From Scalesia atractyloides (Eukaryota; Streptophyta; Magnoliopsida; Asterales; Asteraceae): DNA of 64,000 nucleotides. The notes under the pieces are model-generated. The model made no database searches. It was not told the DNA's origin and was given only the letters and a program-made list of their open reading frames with translations. The position numbers were made by a program, and so were the translations under genes. Of the stretch, positions 32,801-44,818 are shown one piece after another; position 1 is the first letter of the stretch, and each line of letters opens with the position of its first letter. The DNA lies in NCBI GenBank assembly GCA_947069175.1, contig CAMTDV010000017.1:46013137-46077136 (forward strand), written 5' to 3'.

Positions 32801-33400
32801 GGGCTCAGTAGCAGAAGGTTGAGCTTGAACATTTTGTTCTTTGGAAATTTGCTCAGCCTCCTCTACTTTTGTTTTTGAAACTTTGTCGTAATTAGTTATT
32901 CGTTTAAACGTTTCATGATTTAGGCTGCCAGAGTCGGTAACTGCACCGTGTTTACTTGCGTTTGATTTTATCTGATCTTGCAAGTAAACACTCAAGAATC
33001 TTGGATGCATTAAGAAAGCTTTTCTTTTTAAAATATTATGAAAATTATTTACAAGATCATTGAACAACACCTGGGAGAGGTTAAAATCAGAATCAGTTAG
33101 AATTGCAAATCCGAGATACTGCATGTTCAATGGAATCTCGTTGAAAGCAATTTTTTTGGCAGAGACACATGTAAGTAAAGTGTGGAAAAAGAATTTCATC
33201 TCTGCTGGAAAATGGGGTTTGTAAATTGTCATACCTTTGAGTTGTCCTGTATAACCCCTTTCCACAAATTCATGCTGCATCTCCCTCAAAGAAAATGATA
33301 CTGGATGTGACATATCATTTAACATAAATACCTGGGAGATATATTGCGGACTGATTTGTATCTGTGTGCCCCCAACCTTGGAAATGATAGAGTAGGGAAC
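29832..33400 (-). pseudogene. Extra ORF of element D (function unknown), best preserved copy
   Basis: Four pieces read leftward: 33,400-32,249 (about 385 residues), 32,307-31,951, 31,669-30,179 (496 residues) and 30,182-29,832. It shows the fullest layout: globular N-terminus (SQVFMLNDMSHPVSFSLREM to RKAFLMHPRFLSVYLQDQ), basic KKKTTKTSRKPTKPKKG patch, S/T/P/Q-rich linker, coiled coil, a long basic helical part (YPRPANIDKYLEHK, NHYGSKNQVMRWGELRVLDTY) and C-terminal SDPKILKWKV to FLLRNKDQE-type end. No membrane helix or signal peptide is apparent, so a fusion-protein role is not supported. The apparent start at the right end falls in the gypsy LTR and is not real. Confidence 0.78.
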
Positions 33401-33779
33401 TGTCACACCCTAACTTGTAGCGGAAGAAAAAATACGGGATGCAACAGACACCTCTGGTACAAGCACATTGTTTATAAAGACACTACATTTTATTATTTAC
33501 GAAACGTTGATTACATACTACATGTATGTTACAACTGCGTGTTCCCATGAACCACATAAGTCTTCGAAGCTGCATGCATCTATATCAGCATTCGGCTGTA
33601 AACACGTCTTGAACAACATACACGCGTCACACCAATCTCAAGTTACCTGAAATGCATGTTCGTTTTGAAAAGGGTCAGCTAAATGCTGCATGAGTTCCAC
33701 GGGTTTAGTTGTTGTGTAACAAGATGTGTTAACAAGTTTAATTGCACTGGTCACAGTCTTAGTCACAGTTTTATCACCA

Positions 33780-34012
33780 CAAACACCCTTAGCTAGCAAG
33801 ACCGTGTTACAACAAACACCTGCAGCTCGCCGAACCGTGTCATAACAAACACCTGCAGCTTGCCGAACCGTGTTACAACAAACACCTGCAGCTCGCCGAA
33901 CCGTGTCATAACAGACACCTACAGCTTGCCGAACCGTGTTACACCAAACACTTGCGACTTGCCGAACCGTGTCATAACAGACACCTGCAGCTTGCCAAAC
34001 CGTGTTTTATAA
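33780..34012 (-). repeat. 33-bp tandem array in LTR E (7 units)
   Basis: The motif CCGTGT recurs at 33,802, 33,835, 33,868, 33,901, 33,934, 33,967 and 34,000, exactly 33 bases apart. Units read like acacctgcagctcgccgaac plus cgtgt and alternate between endings catAACAA and taCAACAA, so a 66-bp dimer is the higher unit. Confidence 0.95.
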
Positions 34013-35868
34013 AATTTACATCATCACAAGTTGGTGCAGTGAACAAAATTTTGTAACATGCAAATCACCTCAGAAAACAGTAACACAGTTTAAAAGTAGT
34101 GGAATGAAACTCACTCCCAACTTTGTGTAATCCACACAGTTTTAACATGCAAGTCCCCAGAAAACAGTAAAACAATTCAAAAGTGGGGAAGTGAAACTCA
34201 CAGTACGAGTAGTGATCTCAACGCAAGAGTGATCAAGCAACTGGATCAACTTTAATAACACCCATGCAAGTATGGACTCAAATCAATATCTAAGTTGGTA
34301 ATGGTTATAACTTGGATCTGGTCAGGAGTTTTTACTTCGGATTGAGTCTTTAGGACACTGGTATGGTTGGACGTCAGGGTAGTATTAGTTTTCAGTTTGG
34401 CTTCCGGGCACCGTTTCGCGTGCCAGCCAAAGTCAGTAGTTTAACGCGTTTGGATAATGGTACGGGAATACCAATAATGCCAACACGTGGTTATTTAAGA
34501 GTGATTAACTTTTCATCAAGGGAGTTTGAGTATTTGGGGAGTCTAGATTACCCAAATTTGAGTTTCCATTTTCACCGTCGGGAATTCTCCCAAATTGTCT
34601 TAGGACACACCCATAGTGCCCAATTGACCCGGGAATCTTCCGGAATACTCCCGGTGTTCCAATTATAGCATTTATCGGGTTGGGTCAATTCCCAGTTCCG
34701 GCAGGTTCCTTATACGGTAACCGCCGAAATTGATTTAAAATAACTCATTTTTAATTACATAAATTCCCATTTAATCTATAATTTGAAATAAAAATCTGTA
34801 AATTTTTATATAACTTTGTAAAAATCTGTAGCATATGGGAAAAATTTATGGGAATTTATTTTGGTATTTTACTTATATAAATAAATTATTTATAAAACCA
34901 TTTTTAACCACATAATTACCATTAAATACCATTACTGGTTCAAAAATTCCAAACAAAATCCAAAACAACTTTTACATGTACAGGAACTTCTCACAAAATT
35001 TTGAGATTTTTCTGATTTTGTTTTGGTGTGTTCCCGGCTACCGAAAACTCGCAAAAACGTAGATTTTTAACCCAAACCAAAACTCAACTAATGGACTCCG
35101 AATTTTCCCAAACCATTCCCCATATGTTCCTTAGTGTCTCTGCAAAATTTGGTGATTTATTGAGTTCGTTTGATAATTTTTCCGAAATTCTTTCTATAAA
35201 ACAGTTAAAATTTCACCCAAAATCGTAGAAAAATCCAAAAATTCTAAAATTTTAAGTGGACCTTCCTGACAATACCCTACATCACCACACCTTATTTCAG
35301 CTCAATCCAAGTTTGAAGGACCAAGTTATAGCTAAAACAAGATTCTGCCTGTGCTAGTTTCGGTTTTCGGACGTCATACCTAGCGATTCTTCCGATTCCA
35401 AGTGTTTATCTTGATCCCAGAAGTTTGTGAAGGCTATATTCAGTACCTACACACCAAGTTCAACCCAAATATGATAGAACTTGGATCAATCAAGCTTTAT
35501 TTAATAGTTTTTCGGTTAATCGAATAGTTAAGCGATTTTTGTCGAATAGGTGTTGATTAGGGTATCAAACCCCAAAGATTTGTGATCATGGCTGCCATAT
35601 AACACCAGAGAATTCCCAAGGTGTTCTTATTCAGCCCATAAACTTGTGTAAACCTTCAAAAATCTTGGATTAAAATGAGTTTTTCGGCTAGAAATCGCGT
35701 TTAATCAAGAAAACATGATTAAAACCATTAGACCCAAGGTTTATACCTTTGATTTGAGGTTTTAAGATGAAAATCAGCTGGATGTTCTTGTGTTTATGGT
35801 AGATTTTGAGAGAAAAGGTTGAATTTTCTTGGAAATAAATTAAAATAAAATGGAAAAATCAAAATAAA

Positions 35869-35893
35869 AATATATATATATATATATATATAT
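35869..35893. repeat. (TA)n tract
   Basis: Uninterrupted TA dinucleotides for about 25 bases within LTR E. Confidence 0.95.
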
Positions 35894-36761
35894 GGGGGGT
35901 CCATGTGGGCCACCTCGTGCTTCATCTTTTCATGTTAAAAGATGATGTTTGTCTTCCGTTTGCGTTTAGGTTCGTTTTCGGATCCCGGACGCGCGTTCTC
36001 GATTTGCGCAACGGGCTCCGTTTTTCACGTTCTTACTGTCAAAAGACTCGGTTTTAAAAATTGGGCATAACCGTCTTGAAACCTGAGCATGGTTATGTTT
36101 TAATCATAAAAGTATCATATGATGTTCGTTTAAGTGTTTTTAAGCTTGATTGATCGTCCCTTGCACATTTGGTTGCCTTATTATGCCCGGAACGAAGGCG
36201 TTTCCCCAACCGGGAGCTGCTTCGTTTTACATGCCCGGGCTTTGATTATTTTCAAACCTTATGTCACAATCTGTGACACAAAACTAAGTTATTTCTGGAA
36301 CTCGAAATCTTAAATGATGCCACCGATAACCTACTAATCAACATTACAGGTTTAATGCGATGTTAAACGTCAAGTCTCTGTTTAACACGTTGTTCAAGGC
36401 TAAGGATGCCAACCTCGCATCGTTGGTCCTTAATGTGTTATGCCAACCATGACGTGCTCTCGGATTCTTCAGAGAAATTACAGATATCGCTTAGCATAGC
36501 ACACAAGTCATGCGTGTTTACTAATACTTATTCCCAGAGTCGTCAGTTCATTCACGGCTTTGTCTTGTCATGTAGGTGATGCATAATGTCACTGTAATGT
36601 TTTTATTAATTACTATGCATATACTCCCATTATAGTCGGTGTATCATTTTTCAGAATTCGTATCATCACACATAATCACAAAAATATCATGATAACATAC
36701 CATGTCCGGTTACCACGGACTTGTACCCTTCAAAGTTTACCAGGATTTTTCACAATTGTCA

Positions 36762-36800
36762 TAGTCTCCCCTGGTTAAAAGTATTTCGTCCTCGAAATTC
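36762..36800 (-). other. Pre-LTR signature and polypurine tract of element E
   Basis: The minus strand reads AATTTCGAGGACGAAATA, then TTTTAACCAGGGGAGACTA up to the LTR. Element A has a nearly identical signature before its LTR. Confidence 0.75.
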
Positions 36801-39262
36801 TGTTTAGTAATCCATTGGAAAGCTCCATATTTATATTCGTGTCAGTCATCTGACAGACAAGTATGTTTTCGCTTTTCGTTTAGTATCATCATCGTACGAA
36901 GATGATAATTGTGCTATATAGTAGTAGTGTAATTTGTCCATCCACAATTCCTATGTATTATAAGAGTAACGTCTGTCATCACTTCCAATCTGAAAATGAG
37001 AGTGTTGTTGGACTCACAGTAGGATATGAGTTTCGTATTCAACTTATAGCTGACTGCAATTATTACGTTTTCTTTGCATTCATTATCTTCACCATTCATA
37101 CACCATAAGTTTCAATTACGATTTTGTTTAATAGTTATTGAACACCCCCTATAAAGGAGGAGTATGGGTACTCTCCCAAGGTTTGTTGCGAACATTGCAA
37201 TAATGAGCACCATGATCCGCGTATTTGTGTTAAGGGAATAAATTTGGTCTTATCGAGTGGTGCATGCTAATCTTCCCTTGTTGTCGGGTACGTGAGTATC
37301 TTCGGCGAATACTAACCGACCACGAGAGTCCCTACTCTATGGTAGAGAAAGAGAAAGGCTTTTACGAGCCTACGGTTGCCATAAGGCAAGCATGTACACG
37401 AGTAACAACGAATCTGCACCCTCACATCAACAGGGTGCCCGAACTTCTCACCAGTAGTCTAATCACGTCGTAAGGATATGGAATTTCTACAGTAATAATT
37501 CCAGTTTGCATTAAGTTTTGGGAGCTTGGCTCCAGTTGTTATACAACTATCTGTGTCTTTTCCCCAAGGAAAGAACTTAGTAACTTTGATGACATCCATG
37601 TGATTCTCCGAGAGATATCGCACAAAAATTCCCATATACCGGGAATGATAGGGTGTGTACCCAATGCGATGTTAATTCCAGTAGCACCACATCTGGAATG
37701 CTACTATATCACGTGGAAATGCTTAAGGCGTGGTGAATGTCTAACAATCACAAGTATCTCTATGATGCACCTACACATGGGATCGGCATTGATCGTAGAC
37801 GTACATGTAATTTTGTAAAAGATGACGATGTAACGAGTCATTGAATCAAGGTTTCCCATTGACGGAGTACCCTTCGCAGGGTAAGAACCTAGCCATACTG
37901 GACTAACGTTTCATAAGGATGGCGTTAATGGAGACAGTGAGAAATAACTATTTCCCATCATGTTCTCCAAAGGTTACCTAATGCATAGGCGAATATAACC
38001 CATAGTAGTCACACGGTGGTTAATCACCACTTGACTGTCTCGGTCTCGTGGTTTTTCAAGTCCCACTCGGACTTGGTATGATTTGAAATGGGAGGATAGG
38101 AAGATATGATGCTTTCCTATGTTGGCACCTCCGCCATTTGAATCATCGCTTAAACATAAGGGTTTCGTCGGGTTCGTTCATGCTAAACCATCTTGGTTTA
38201 GATTGGGGAAAAGTCGTGTGTGTTTTTTTGGTACCATGGATTGAAGTCCGAATCCATAGTCACCCTAATTCTGATAGGGACCGTTGACCATTAAATATGA
38301 TTTTCCTGTTAGTCTCATATTCGTAATAATGTAAACAAGAAATGAAGACCCGGCCCCCGGGTTGGTCGAGACTAGGGTCGTTGAGTTTCTCGACCCTTTG
38401 TCGAAGGAGTAATCAGTTCTGTTTCCCAATAGGGCACGGAAGGAATACGTGTTGCTGGGAAATGTAGTAACATAGATCCACAATCGCTCGACAACCTCTT
38501 GAAATTACAAAAGTAACTTTAAGAAAGGCTGAATGAAAGTCGTAATCAATCGAGATAAGTCTAGCACTCTGACGGCTAGGATACGAGTAAAGGTTATGAA
38601 TACCATTTCACATCCCTTTGGTGGATCCAACCAAGCACCGATCTACCCTTTGGACATTCAGCTTGACTTAGTACCGCACATCGAGGTATTTACAATTCGT
38701 AGCGTGTGTTAAATAACTCTCCAAATTTGAAGAGTATTAATTGTCGTGTCAAAGTCTTATTCCTCCTTTAAGTATATATGACGTGCTTACTAACGGAATT
38801 TCCCTTTGGATGGACATGATATCCGAAGCATGTATTCGGAAGATTCACTAGTCCCTTCATCAGGAATGATCATGATTACGAGATTTCTGGTTTAGCTTTC
38901 CCACAAGTGGGTTCAGCACACAAAAGACACTAATTACGATCTTCGGACGACTCATACTACTCCTATTTCGAGGAGAGTTTGATTTTGATTGTGTTCCGTC
39001 ATGCAGGGTAGTCCGTGCTTTCATATTATGGCGTATATACGTCACTTCAGTGGCATGTTCTGACCTCACACTTAAGCACTAGCCCTCTTTGGGTTAAGTC
39101 TAAGTGCAATTTTAACAGTTGCATAATGTCGGATATTATTACATACATGATAATAATGTTGGTTATACAGGTTGCGGGATCATGCGTGCGAAAAAATTGT
39201 GTGATATGGGATGATTGAATATGTGACATTAATACATGTATATAAGTATTATTTATAATAGA

Positions 39263-39379
39263 ATGGCCCCGAAAAGCTCACCACAAATGACCGAGGCAGC
39301 AATCGCGCAAATGATAGCGCAACAGCTTCAGACAATAATCCCCACGATCGTGAATTTTACTCGTGGTACGAATACACAG
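39263..39379 (+). pseudogene. Possible gypsy gag N-terminus on the plus strand
   Basis: The frame reads MAPKSSPQMTEAAIAQMIAQ and continues QLQTIIPTIVN, resembling the MAPK... alanine-rich start of Tekay-type gags (the minus-strand gag at 46,078 starts MAPKRRN). No further gag domain follows, and the direction is opposite to LTR E. It may be a remnant of another element. Confidence 0.4.
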
Positions 39380-40349
39380 GTCCGCATATATACATACAGT
39401 ATTATACTTAAGATTTCTCCCGTTTTTTGTTTCTCTAGGTAGCACAAGAATGTTCGCGACTCGAAAATAATGAAGAATCGGGTTTCTCGTTAACATCATA
39501 TTCACGAATTCTCAATCAAATCGATTAAATGAAATTCAACTGAAAGGACCAACTAGTCAAAAAGACGAGGGGTGTTTCAAAAATATTTCCCTGATCTAAG
39601 AATTTACTCCTCATATACTCATGAGGACGAACAACACCATTTAACGTATAGCTCTTGGTTACTCACAACGTAAGGTATCGTTCACTTGGTATCCAATCGG
39701 CAGGTAAAATTTAGTGCATCTCATGCATCATCCTCATACACAAGTAGGAGACCGTTACCAAATAACACCTTTACCATGGCCCGAAGGGAAGTTCGACCAT
39801 CCCCTAGGAGTCGTAGCTACATTATGTATAAAATTTTGGACTCCTCGGATGTTTCAAGGAAAAGGAGGAGGCATATGGCGTTCCCCAAGTATTATTATTA
39901 TCGTAACGTTGGGGAGTCAATATGTTTTCTAGGCGTATGAGTATCTGAGTTGGTCCTTACTCAGGACCAGTCGTACGGTCGTCATAGGTATCGTGACGCA
40001 AAAAGCCTAAATCAAAAGGAATCAAAGAACCATGTATCCACTTATGCAATTTCTAGCATGAATGCACCTTCTCATACGGGTGATGTTGGTTCAAGACTTA
40101 GTATAGCCATCACAAAAATATTACCGAAAAAGGATCAAAAGAACCGGTGGTCTAGAGTCTTTAGGTTTGGATAGGAGTGTCCCATGAGTTAGTAATCGGA
40201 TTACTGTACTCGAATACGACTCAAAGGCGATCTCGTCTTTCATCAGAACATATTTTCACTAAGTTATGCGAGGCTGAAAACAAGGGATCGTTTGATATGT
40301 GAAAGTCTTATACGATTCTTTTGAATACCGTCCTTCGAATTAGATATAC

Positions 40350-40386
<37 letters not shown>
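40350..40386. repeat. (TA)n tract
   Basis: TA dinucleotides for about 36 bases, ending tatacata. Confidence 0.95.
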
Positions 40387-40390
<4 letters not shown>

Positions 40391-41222
40391 AAATAATCGT
40401 CTAACGAAAATTCATTTTGTATCATTTTGTTTCCTAATTATGCATTAAAAAGGTAGCTTCGTTCCGGTCCTTCGTACCGTTCATTCCCTACTCATCGAGT
40501 TACTGGGGATTTATCTTGTATTGGTTTGAACTAAATCGATAGGGCGTATCAAATTAGTAATTTTTATGTACCGGACCTTAACACTTCCCAATAGTGTTAG
40601 TAAGGAGAATTGAATTGATTTGAAGTAGTGAGTCGGATTATTTCATGATTATAGTTTTCTAACTTTGCACCGGGGTTACACCACCCTCAAACGAAATATA
40701 CCAAATTGACACTTGGATTGGACCGCGGTTAATGTTGTATATTTATGATTAAATGTATACATAGGAGTATCATGTTAATACGAAGTATGAACGGTTAATA
40801 GGAATATCGGCAAAATTGTTCCCGCCTCCACAAGTCTTATCACCATCAGATCCGCATCCACACAATTCCTCACCAAACTTTGATTACATCAAATAAGTTT
40901 CTCCATTTATTTGTTACCCTTAAATCTCATTGGGTTATCAATACCGATGATAATTACATGTTCTTACTAAGACTTAGAGATTGTATCACTAACGAACGAC
41001 GGTTAGTAAAGGAAATATATGCTTCAACCGAATATCTTCCTAGACGATGGTCGGTGACATAAGTATAATTGATTCATCGTAACGTAATGATTTCGGATAT
41101 ATGACTGTGCGTTCTAGAAAATCCCGCCAAAAGAAATACATGACACCGAATTGTCTTACCAAAGATAAAAACATTGTTACCTTTCATGAAACAAACATAG
41201 GATAAATCGAGGTGGGTAAGTT

Positions 41223-43660
41223 ATCGCCGGCTTTGGACATTTGAATGTCCCAATCGACGGTGCCACATCATGGAATTATGTACAGAGATTTTTGAAAACA
41301 AACAAGTAATGCTTTCAGTAGGTGATTTGTTCATGTCAATTACGTAAGTGTTTCCTTTTCTGTCAGATTTTAGTAAAATCCAGTCCTCAGGAATATGGTT
41401 TTAAAATAAGACAATGTTTGTCTATGAAATGAGTTGAGTAACCATTGTCACAAATTTGAGAGACACTAAGCATGCTATGTTTCAACTCAGGAACGTAGTT
41501 TACTTCCTTGAAACAGAGATCACCATCTTTTATAGTGCCTCGTTGGGTGATCTATCCTTTCTCCCCTCCCACAAAAGCAACAAATCCATCGTTGAATTCT
41601 TCAACATCACTTAGTTGGGATAAGTCGCCAGTCATATGCCTGGAACAGCTACTATCAATGACCCAAAGTCTAATGATAGCCCTTCATAGCAGTTCCTGCA
41701 CATTATGCGAGATTAGTTAGATTTGGGTACCCAGGCCATAATGGCGGTGGGCAAACCTTTCTCATTCACATAGTGACTTGCATCCAAACCATATTGTTTT
41801 CAGAATAGATAAGTCCATTTGTAGAACATGACAATTTGGAAGGAGTGGTTTGAACAGGGCTTTTAGGTCTCCAAATTTGCTTGTTATTTTTCAAAACTTT
41901 TGTATTTTGCGATGTTGAATTTGAAGATTTCAAGTGACTTTTATGGTTCAATTGCTTAGCCTTTGTTCCAATCTTCATTAGAAGGCTTTACCTTGGAATC
42001 CAAACTCTTAGCAGGTTTAGATTTTTCAATCTTCCCCTATTTTGTTTGTTTGTTGTTCCCTTTTGGAGCCTTTTGATGCCCTCCTTCATTGAGATTTTCA
42101 GGACGATGCTGACATTTTCTTGCAATGTGACCAACAATGCCACATGTGTAACATATTTGACGTTTCACATGAGGCTTAGCTATTAGCCTTTTTAGAACTA
42201 GAAGACCTATGAGGATCCTGAGGTCTTGATGAAATGTACTTACTTTGATTTCTACATTGCTTATTTACCTCTTGTGTTTTCAAAATGTTAGTATTTAGAT
42301 GATCATCACACACATTTTTCAACCTTGATTTAGGTGGGATATACTTTGTTTCTCCATCATGTTTAGTTTGTTTTACCAACAAATTATTAGACACATCAAA
42401 TTTATTTGGCAAAACAACTAAATTTAAGCAATCAGAAACTGAATTAAAGCAAGTATTTAAACATCCATCGCTTCTAAAAACAGAGCCCACACAATTCAAA
42501 GCATCATGAGAAATTGAAATATTGTTTGACTTTTCAGAAACTAACCGATTGTTTTTCTGAATTTTTATTTTTAAATCAAACAATTCAACACCATCGTCCT
42601 CATCATCATCTACCCGATCTTCAACAATCACTTCTTCTACATGTGAAGTAACCAGGTTAGTAACGTTCATTCTCTCATAAATGTTGTCATTTGAATCTGG
42701 TGCAATGCTCTCAGTTTCGAGTGACACCGTTTGCTCAGCAGTTTCAGAATCAATAATATTATGTGGCTGAACAGAGGCTTCTTTTGATGATTCATCACTG
42801 GATTCAACAAGAGCTTCTGTTATGGATTTTGATTCTACTTTCGCCTGTTATGATTCAACTTTTTCAGATGATTTATTACTAGACTCGGCAGATTCAACTA
42901 ATTCAGAATTTTCACAATTAGCTATTCCTGGGGAGTCACATGAAGAACAAATCGAAGTAGTTGATTCAGTTTATTTGCTAGACTCAAAATCTTTGATGAA
43001 TTCAGCCAAACCATTCATCATAGCAAACTTAAAGCATGTTGATTTATTTTTAGACTCTTCCTTTTGATTTTGTAGTTCAGATGGTTTTTGAGAAACGGTT
43101 GACTCAATATTATCAACATTGGCATTTTTCTCAAAACTTAGAGTCTCAGTATGTTTTGAAGCATCAACAGTTTTTATGAATGTTTTATTGAAGGCTTGTT
43201 TTTCTAGCTTAATTTCAATTTTATCGGCCTTGTGATTTTGACTTTCTTGGGCTTGACGGGTTCAACCTTCGCATCACTCAGTCGCCCATATTCCATGTTG
43301 GCTATCTCCACCTCAGTCATAGGAATAAATGTGTAATTGTGATTGTATGATGGAAGAATGCATACAAATCCTAATCCTTTATTCCTACTTCCTTTATACT
43401 ATATTTTAACTGTTGGTTTGTCATTTTTCTCAACCTTTTCACTTGACACATCAAACTTTTTAAAATTAAATTCCGTATTTTCAATAGTTGATTTTAGATT
43501 ATCTAGTTCAACACTTAACTTCTCGGGTAATTCTTTGAAGTGGAGATGCCTACATTTTTCTTGGCTCAGATCATTTTGCAACCGTCGGATATCACGCTTT
43601 TGCACCTCCACCATATCCTTATAAACATTAATTTTCTTTTTAATCTGATATAATCATATT
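41223..43660 (-). pseudogene. Copia fragment H: gag C-terminus, protease, start of integrase
   Basis: On the minus strand, starting at 43,614: coiled coil (VEVQKRDIRRLQNDLSQEKC), acidic stretches, a 183-residue open frame (42,727-42,176), the knuckle CYTCGIVGHIARKC (about 42,150-42,110), MAWVPKSN near 41,735, the protease site D-S-S-C-S-R-H-M-T-G (DSS at 41,656-41,648 instead of DSG) and WHRRLGHSNV at about 41,250. The copia reading ends near 41,223. The N-terminal gag and the LTR are missing. The right end joins a gypsy RT. Many stops make it a clear pseudogene. Confidence 0.82.
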
Positions 43661-44370
43661 TGAATGTTGCTCATTCTTCAACAATTCAAGATTAAGCCTT
43701 AAATGTTGCTCATGCTCTTCCTTTGACCATGAATATATTAATATATTATCAATAGAAACAATAACAAATTTGTCCAAGTAAGACTTGCACACGCGATTCA
43801 TCAAATCCATAAAAATATGGCCAGTGCATTAGTTAAACCGAAAGGCATGACAAGAAACTCATAATGACCATAACGGGTTCTAAACGACGTCTTGGGAATA
43901 CTCTCCTCTTGAATCTGCAACTGATGATAGCCCGAACGCAAATCAATCTTCGAATAGAAACTAGAACCTTGAAGTTGATCAAACAAGTCATCGATCCTTG
44001 GTAAAGGGTACCTATCCTTGATAGTGAGCTTGTTCAACTCCCGATAATCTACACACATATGGAAGGTTCCATCTTTCTTTTTCACGAACAAGACCGGAGC
44101 TCCCTAAGGCGAGAAACTCAGTCGAATGAAACCCTTGTCTAACATTTCTTGAAGTTGGTTAGATAATTCTTGCAACTCTGACAGAGCTAAATGGTAAGGC
44201 GATTTAGCTACAGGGGCAGCTCCTGGTACCAAGTCGATGTGAAACTTGACTTGTCTTTGTGGGGACAATCCTGGCAAGTCTTTAGGAAAGACTTCAGGGA
44301 ATTCGCTTACAATAGGAATATCCTCAAGTTTAGGTTCCTCGGTCTTCTTATGAACTACGTGTGCCAAGAA
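43661..44370 (-). pseudogene. Gypsy pol fragment: link region and N-terminal RT, catalytic D lost
   Basis: On the minus strand: IPIVSEFPEVFPKDLPGLSP (usual spacer before gypsy RT), HIDLVPGAAPVAKSPYHLA, then a stop at about 44,105, RT fingers (VDYRELNKLTIKDRYPLPRI) and YGHYEFLVMPFGLTNA. A frameshift near 43,800 leads to DLMNRVCKSYLDKF and SIDNIL where the family has FIDDIL: the second catalytic aspartate (codon 43,747-43,745) is asparagine. The RT ends after EHEQHLRLNLELLKNEQ, where copia fragment H begins. Confidence 0.87.
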
Positions 44371-44504
44371 TGTGAAGCAACCCTTCTATAGACACTTCTG
44401 GGCCTTCACAGTAATAATTCGCAAAGGAGTTCCACGTCTTTCTCCATGGACAGAAAGCGTCTCATCATTAGGTAGAGGAATACGAATTATCTTTTCATGA
44501 CAAA

Positions 44505-44790
44505 TCACATCGGCATGATTGTTCGACAACTGGTCCTGCCGACTACGACATCGAAGATACCCAGCTGAACCGGTAAAAGATCTATACTAAATTCCTGATT
44601 GCACAAGACCAACATGCAACCCTTAACGACCTCACATGACTCAAATAATTTCCTATTAGCCAATTCAACAGAATATGGTATATGTAACTTACTTGACTCT
44701 AAATTCAACATATGTTTAAAGTCGGTAGATACGAAGCTAAGGTCGGTACCAGTATCAAAAAAAGAATTAAAGCATAATGATTATTGAGAA
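44505..44790 (-). pseudogene. Gypsy aspartic protease (retropepsin-like)
   Basis: The minus strand gives GTFLLNNHYAL, a frame change, then FDTGTDLSFVSTDFKHMLNLE with an intact DTG catalytic motif, then PYSVELANRKLFESCEVVKG and FSIDLLPVQLGIFDVVVGR, typical of gypsy RVP_2 proteases. It lies in the expected place between gag knuckles and RT. Confidence 0.83.
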
Positions 44791-44818
44791 GAAACGTACC
44801 TGTAACTACATTTGGGTC

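Larger units (their letters stand above)
29200..33400 (-). mobile_element. Copia element D, 3' part, cut by gypsy LTR E
   Basis: Minus-strand 3' LTR and extra ORF of the B/C family. It interrupts C at 29,199/29,200 and is itself cut at 33,400/33,401, where TGTCACACCC of the gypsy LTR begins inside the ORF near its VPYSIISKVGG segment. No pol of D is in the window. Confidence 0.82.
33401..36761 (-). repeat. 3' LTR of a gypsy-type element E (about 3.36 kb)
   Basis: Plus strand starts TGTCACACCCTAAC, the mirror of the GGGTGTGACA end of Asteraceae-type gypsy LTRs. It ends CACAATTGTCA; beyond it, on the minus strand, stand ATTTCGAGGACGAAAT and CCAGGGGAGA, the same pre-LTR signature as in element A. 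It holds a 33-bp tandem array (33,780-34,012), an imperfect duplication of about 107 bp at 34,060-34,205 and a TA tract (35,870-35,893). No second LTR is identified in the window, so the right boundary is inferred from the signature. Confidence 0.78.
36801..41222. other. Degenerate or non-coding interior of element E
   Basis: About 4.4 kb with only short frames on both strands and no recognisable RT, integrase or chromodomain. In an intact Tekay element the pol end should directly adjoin the LTR here, but I do not find it. That points to a large non-coding derivative or deep decay. A gag-like start on the plus strand (39,263) and a (TA)n tract (40,350-40,386) lie within it. Confidence 0.5.

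Noticed and set aside
33401..33406. Start codon of the extra ORF of element D at its right end
   Set aside because: The apparent start is a GTG inside the gypsy LTR; the true N-terminus was cut off by the insertion.
34363..34668. 101-codon plus-strand frame in the middle of LTR E
   Set aside because: It lies in an LTR, has no known domain and runs against the element direction. It is most likely chance.
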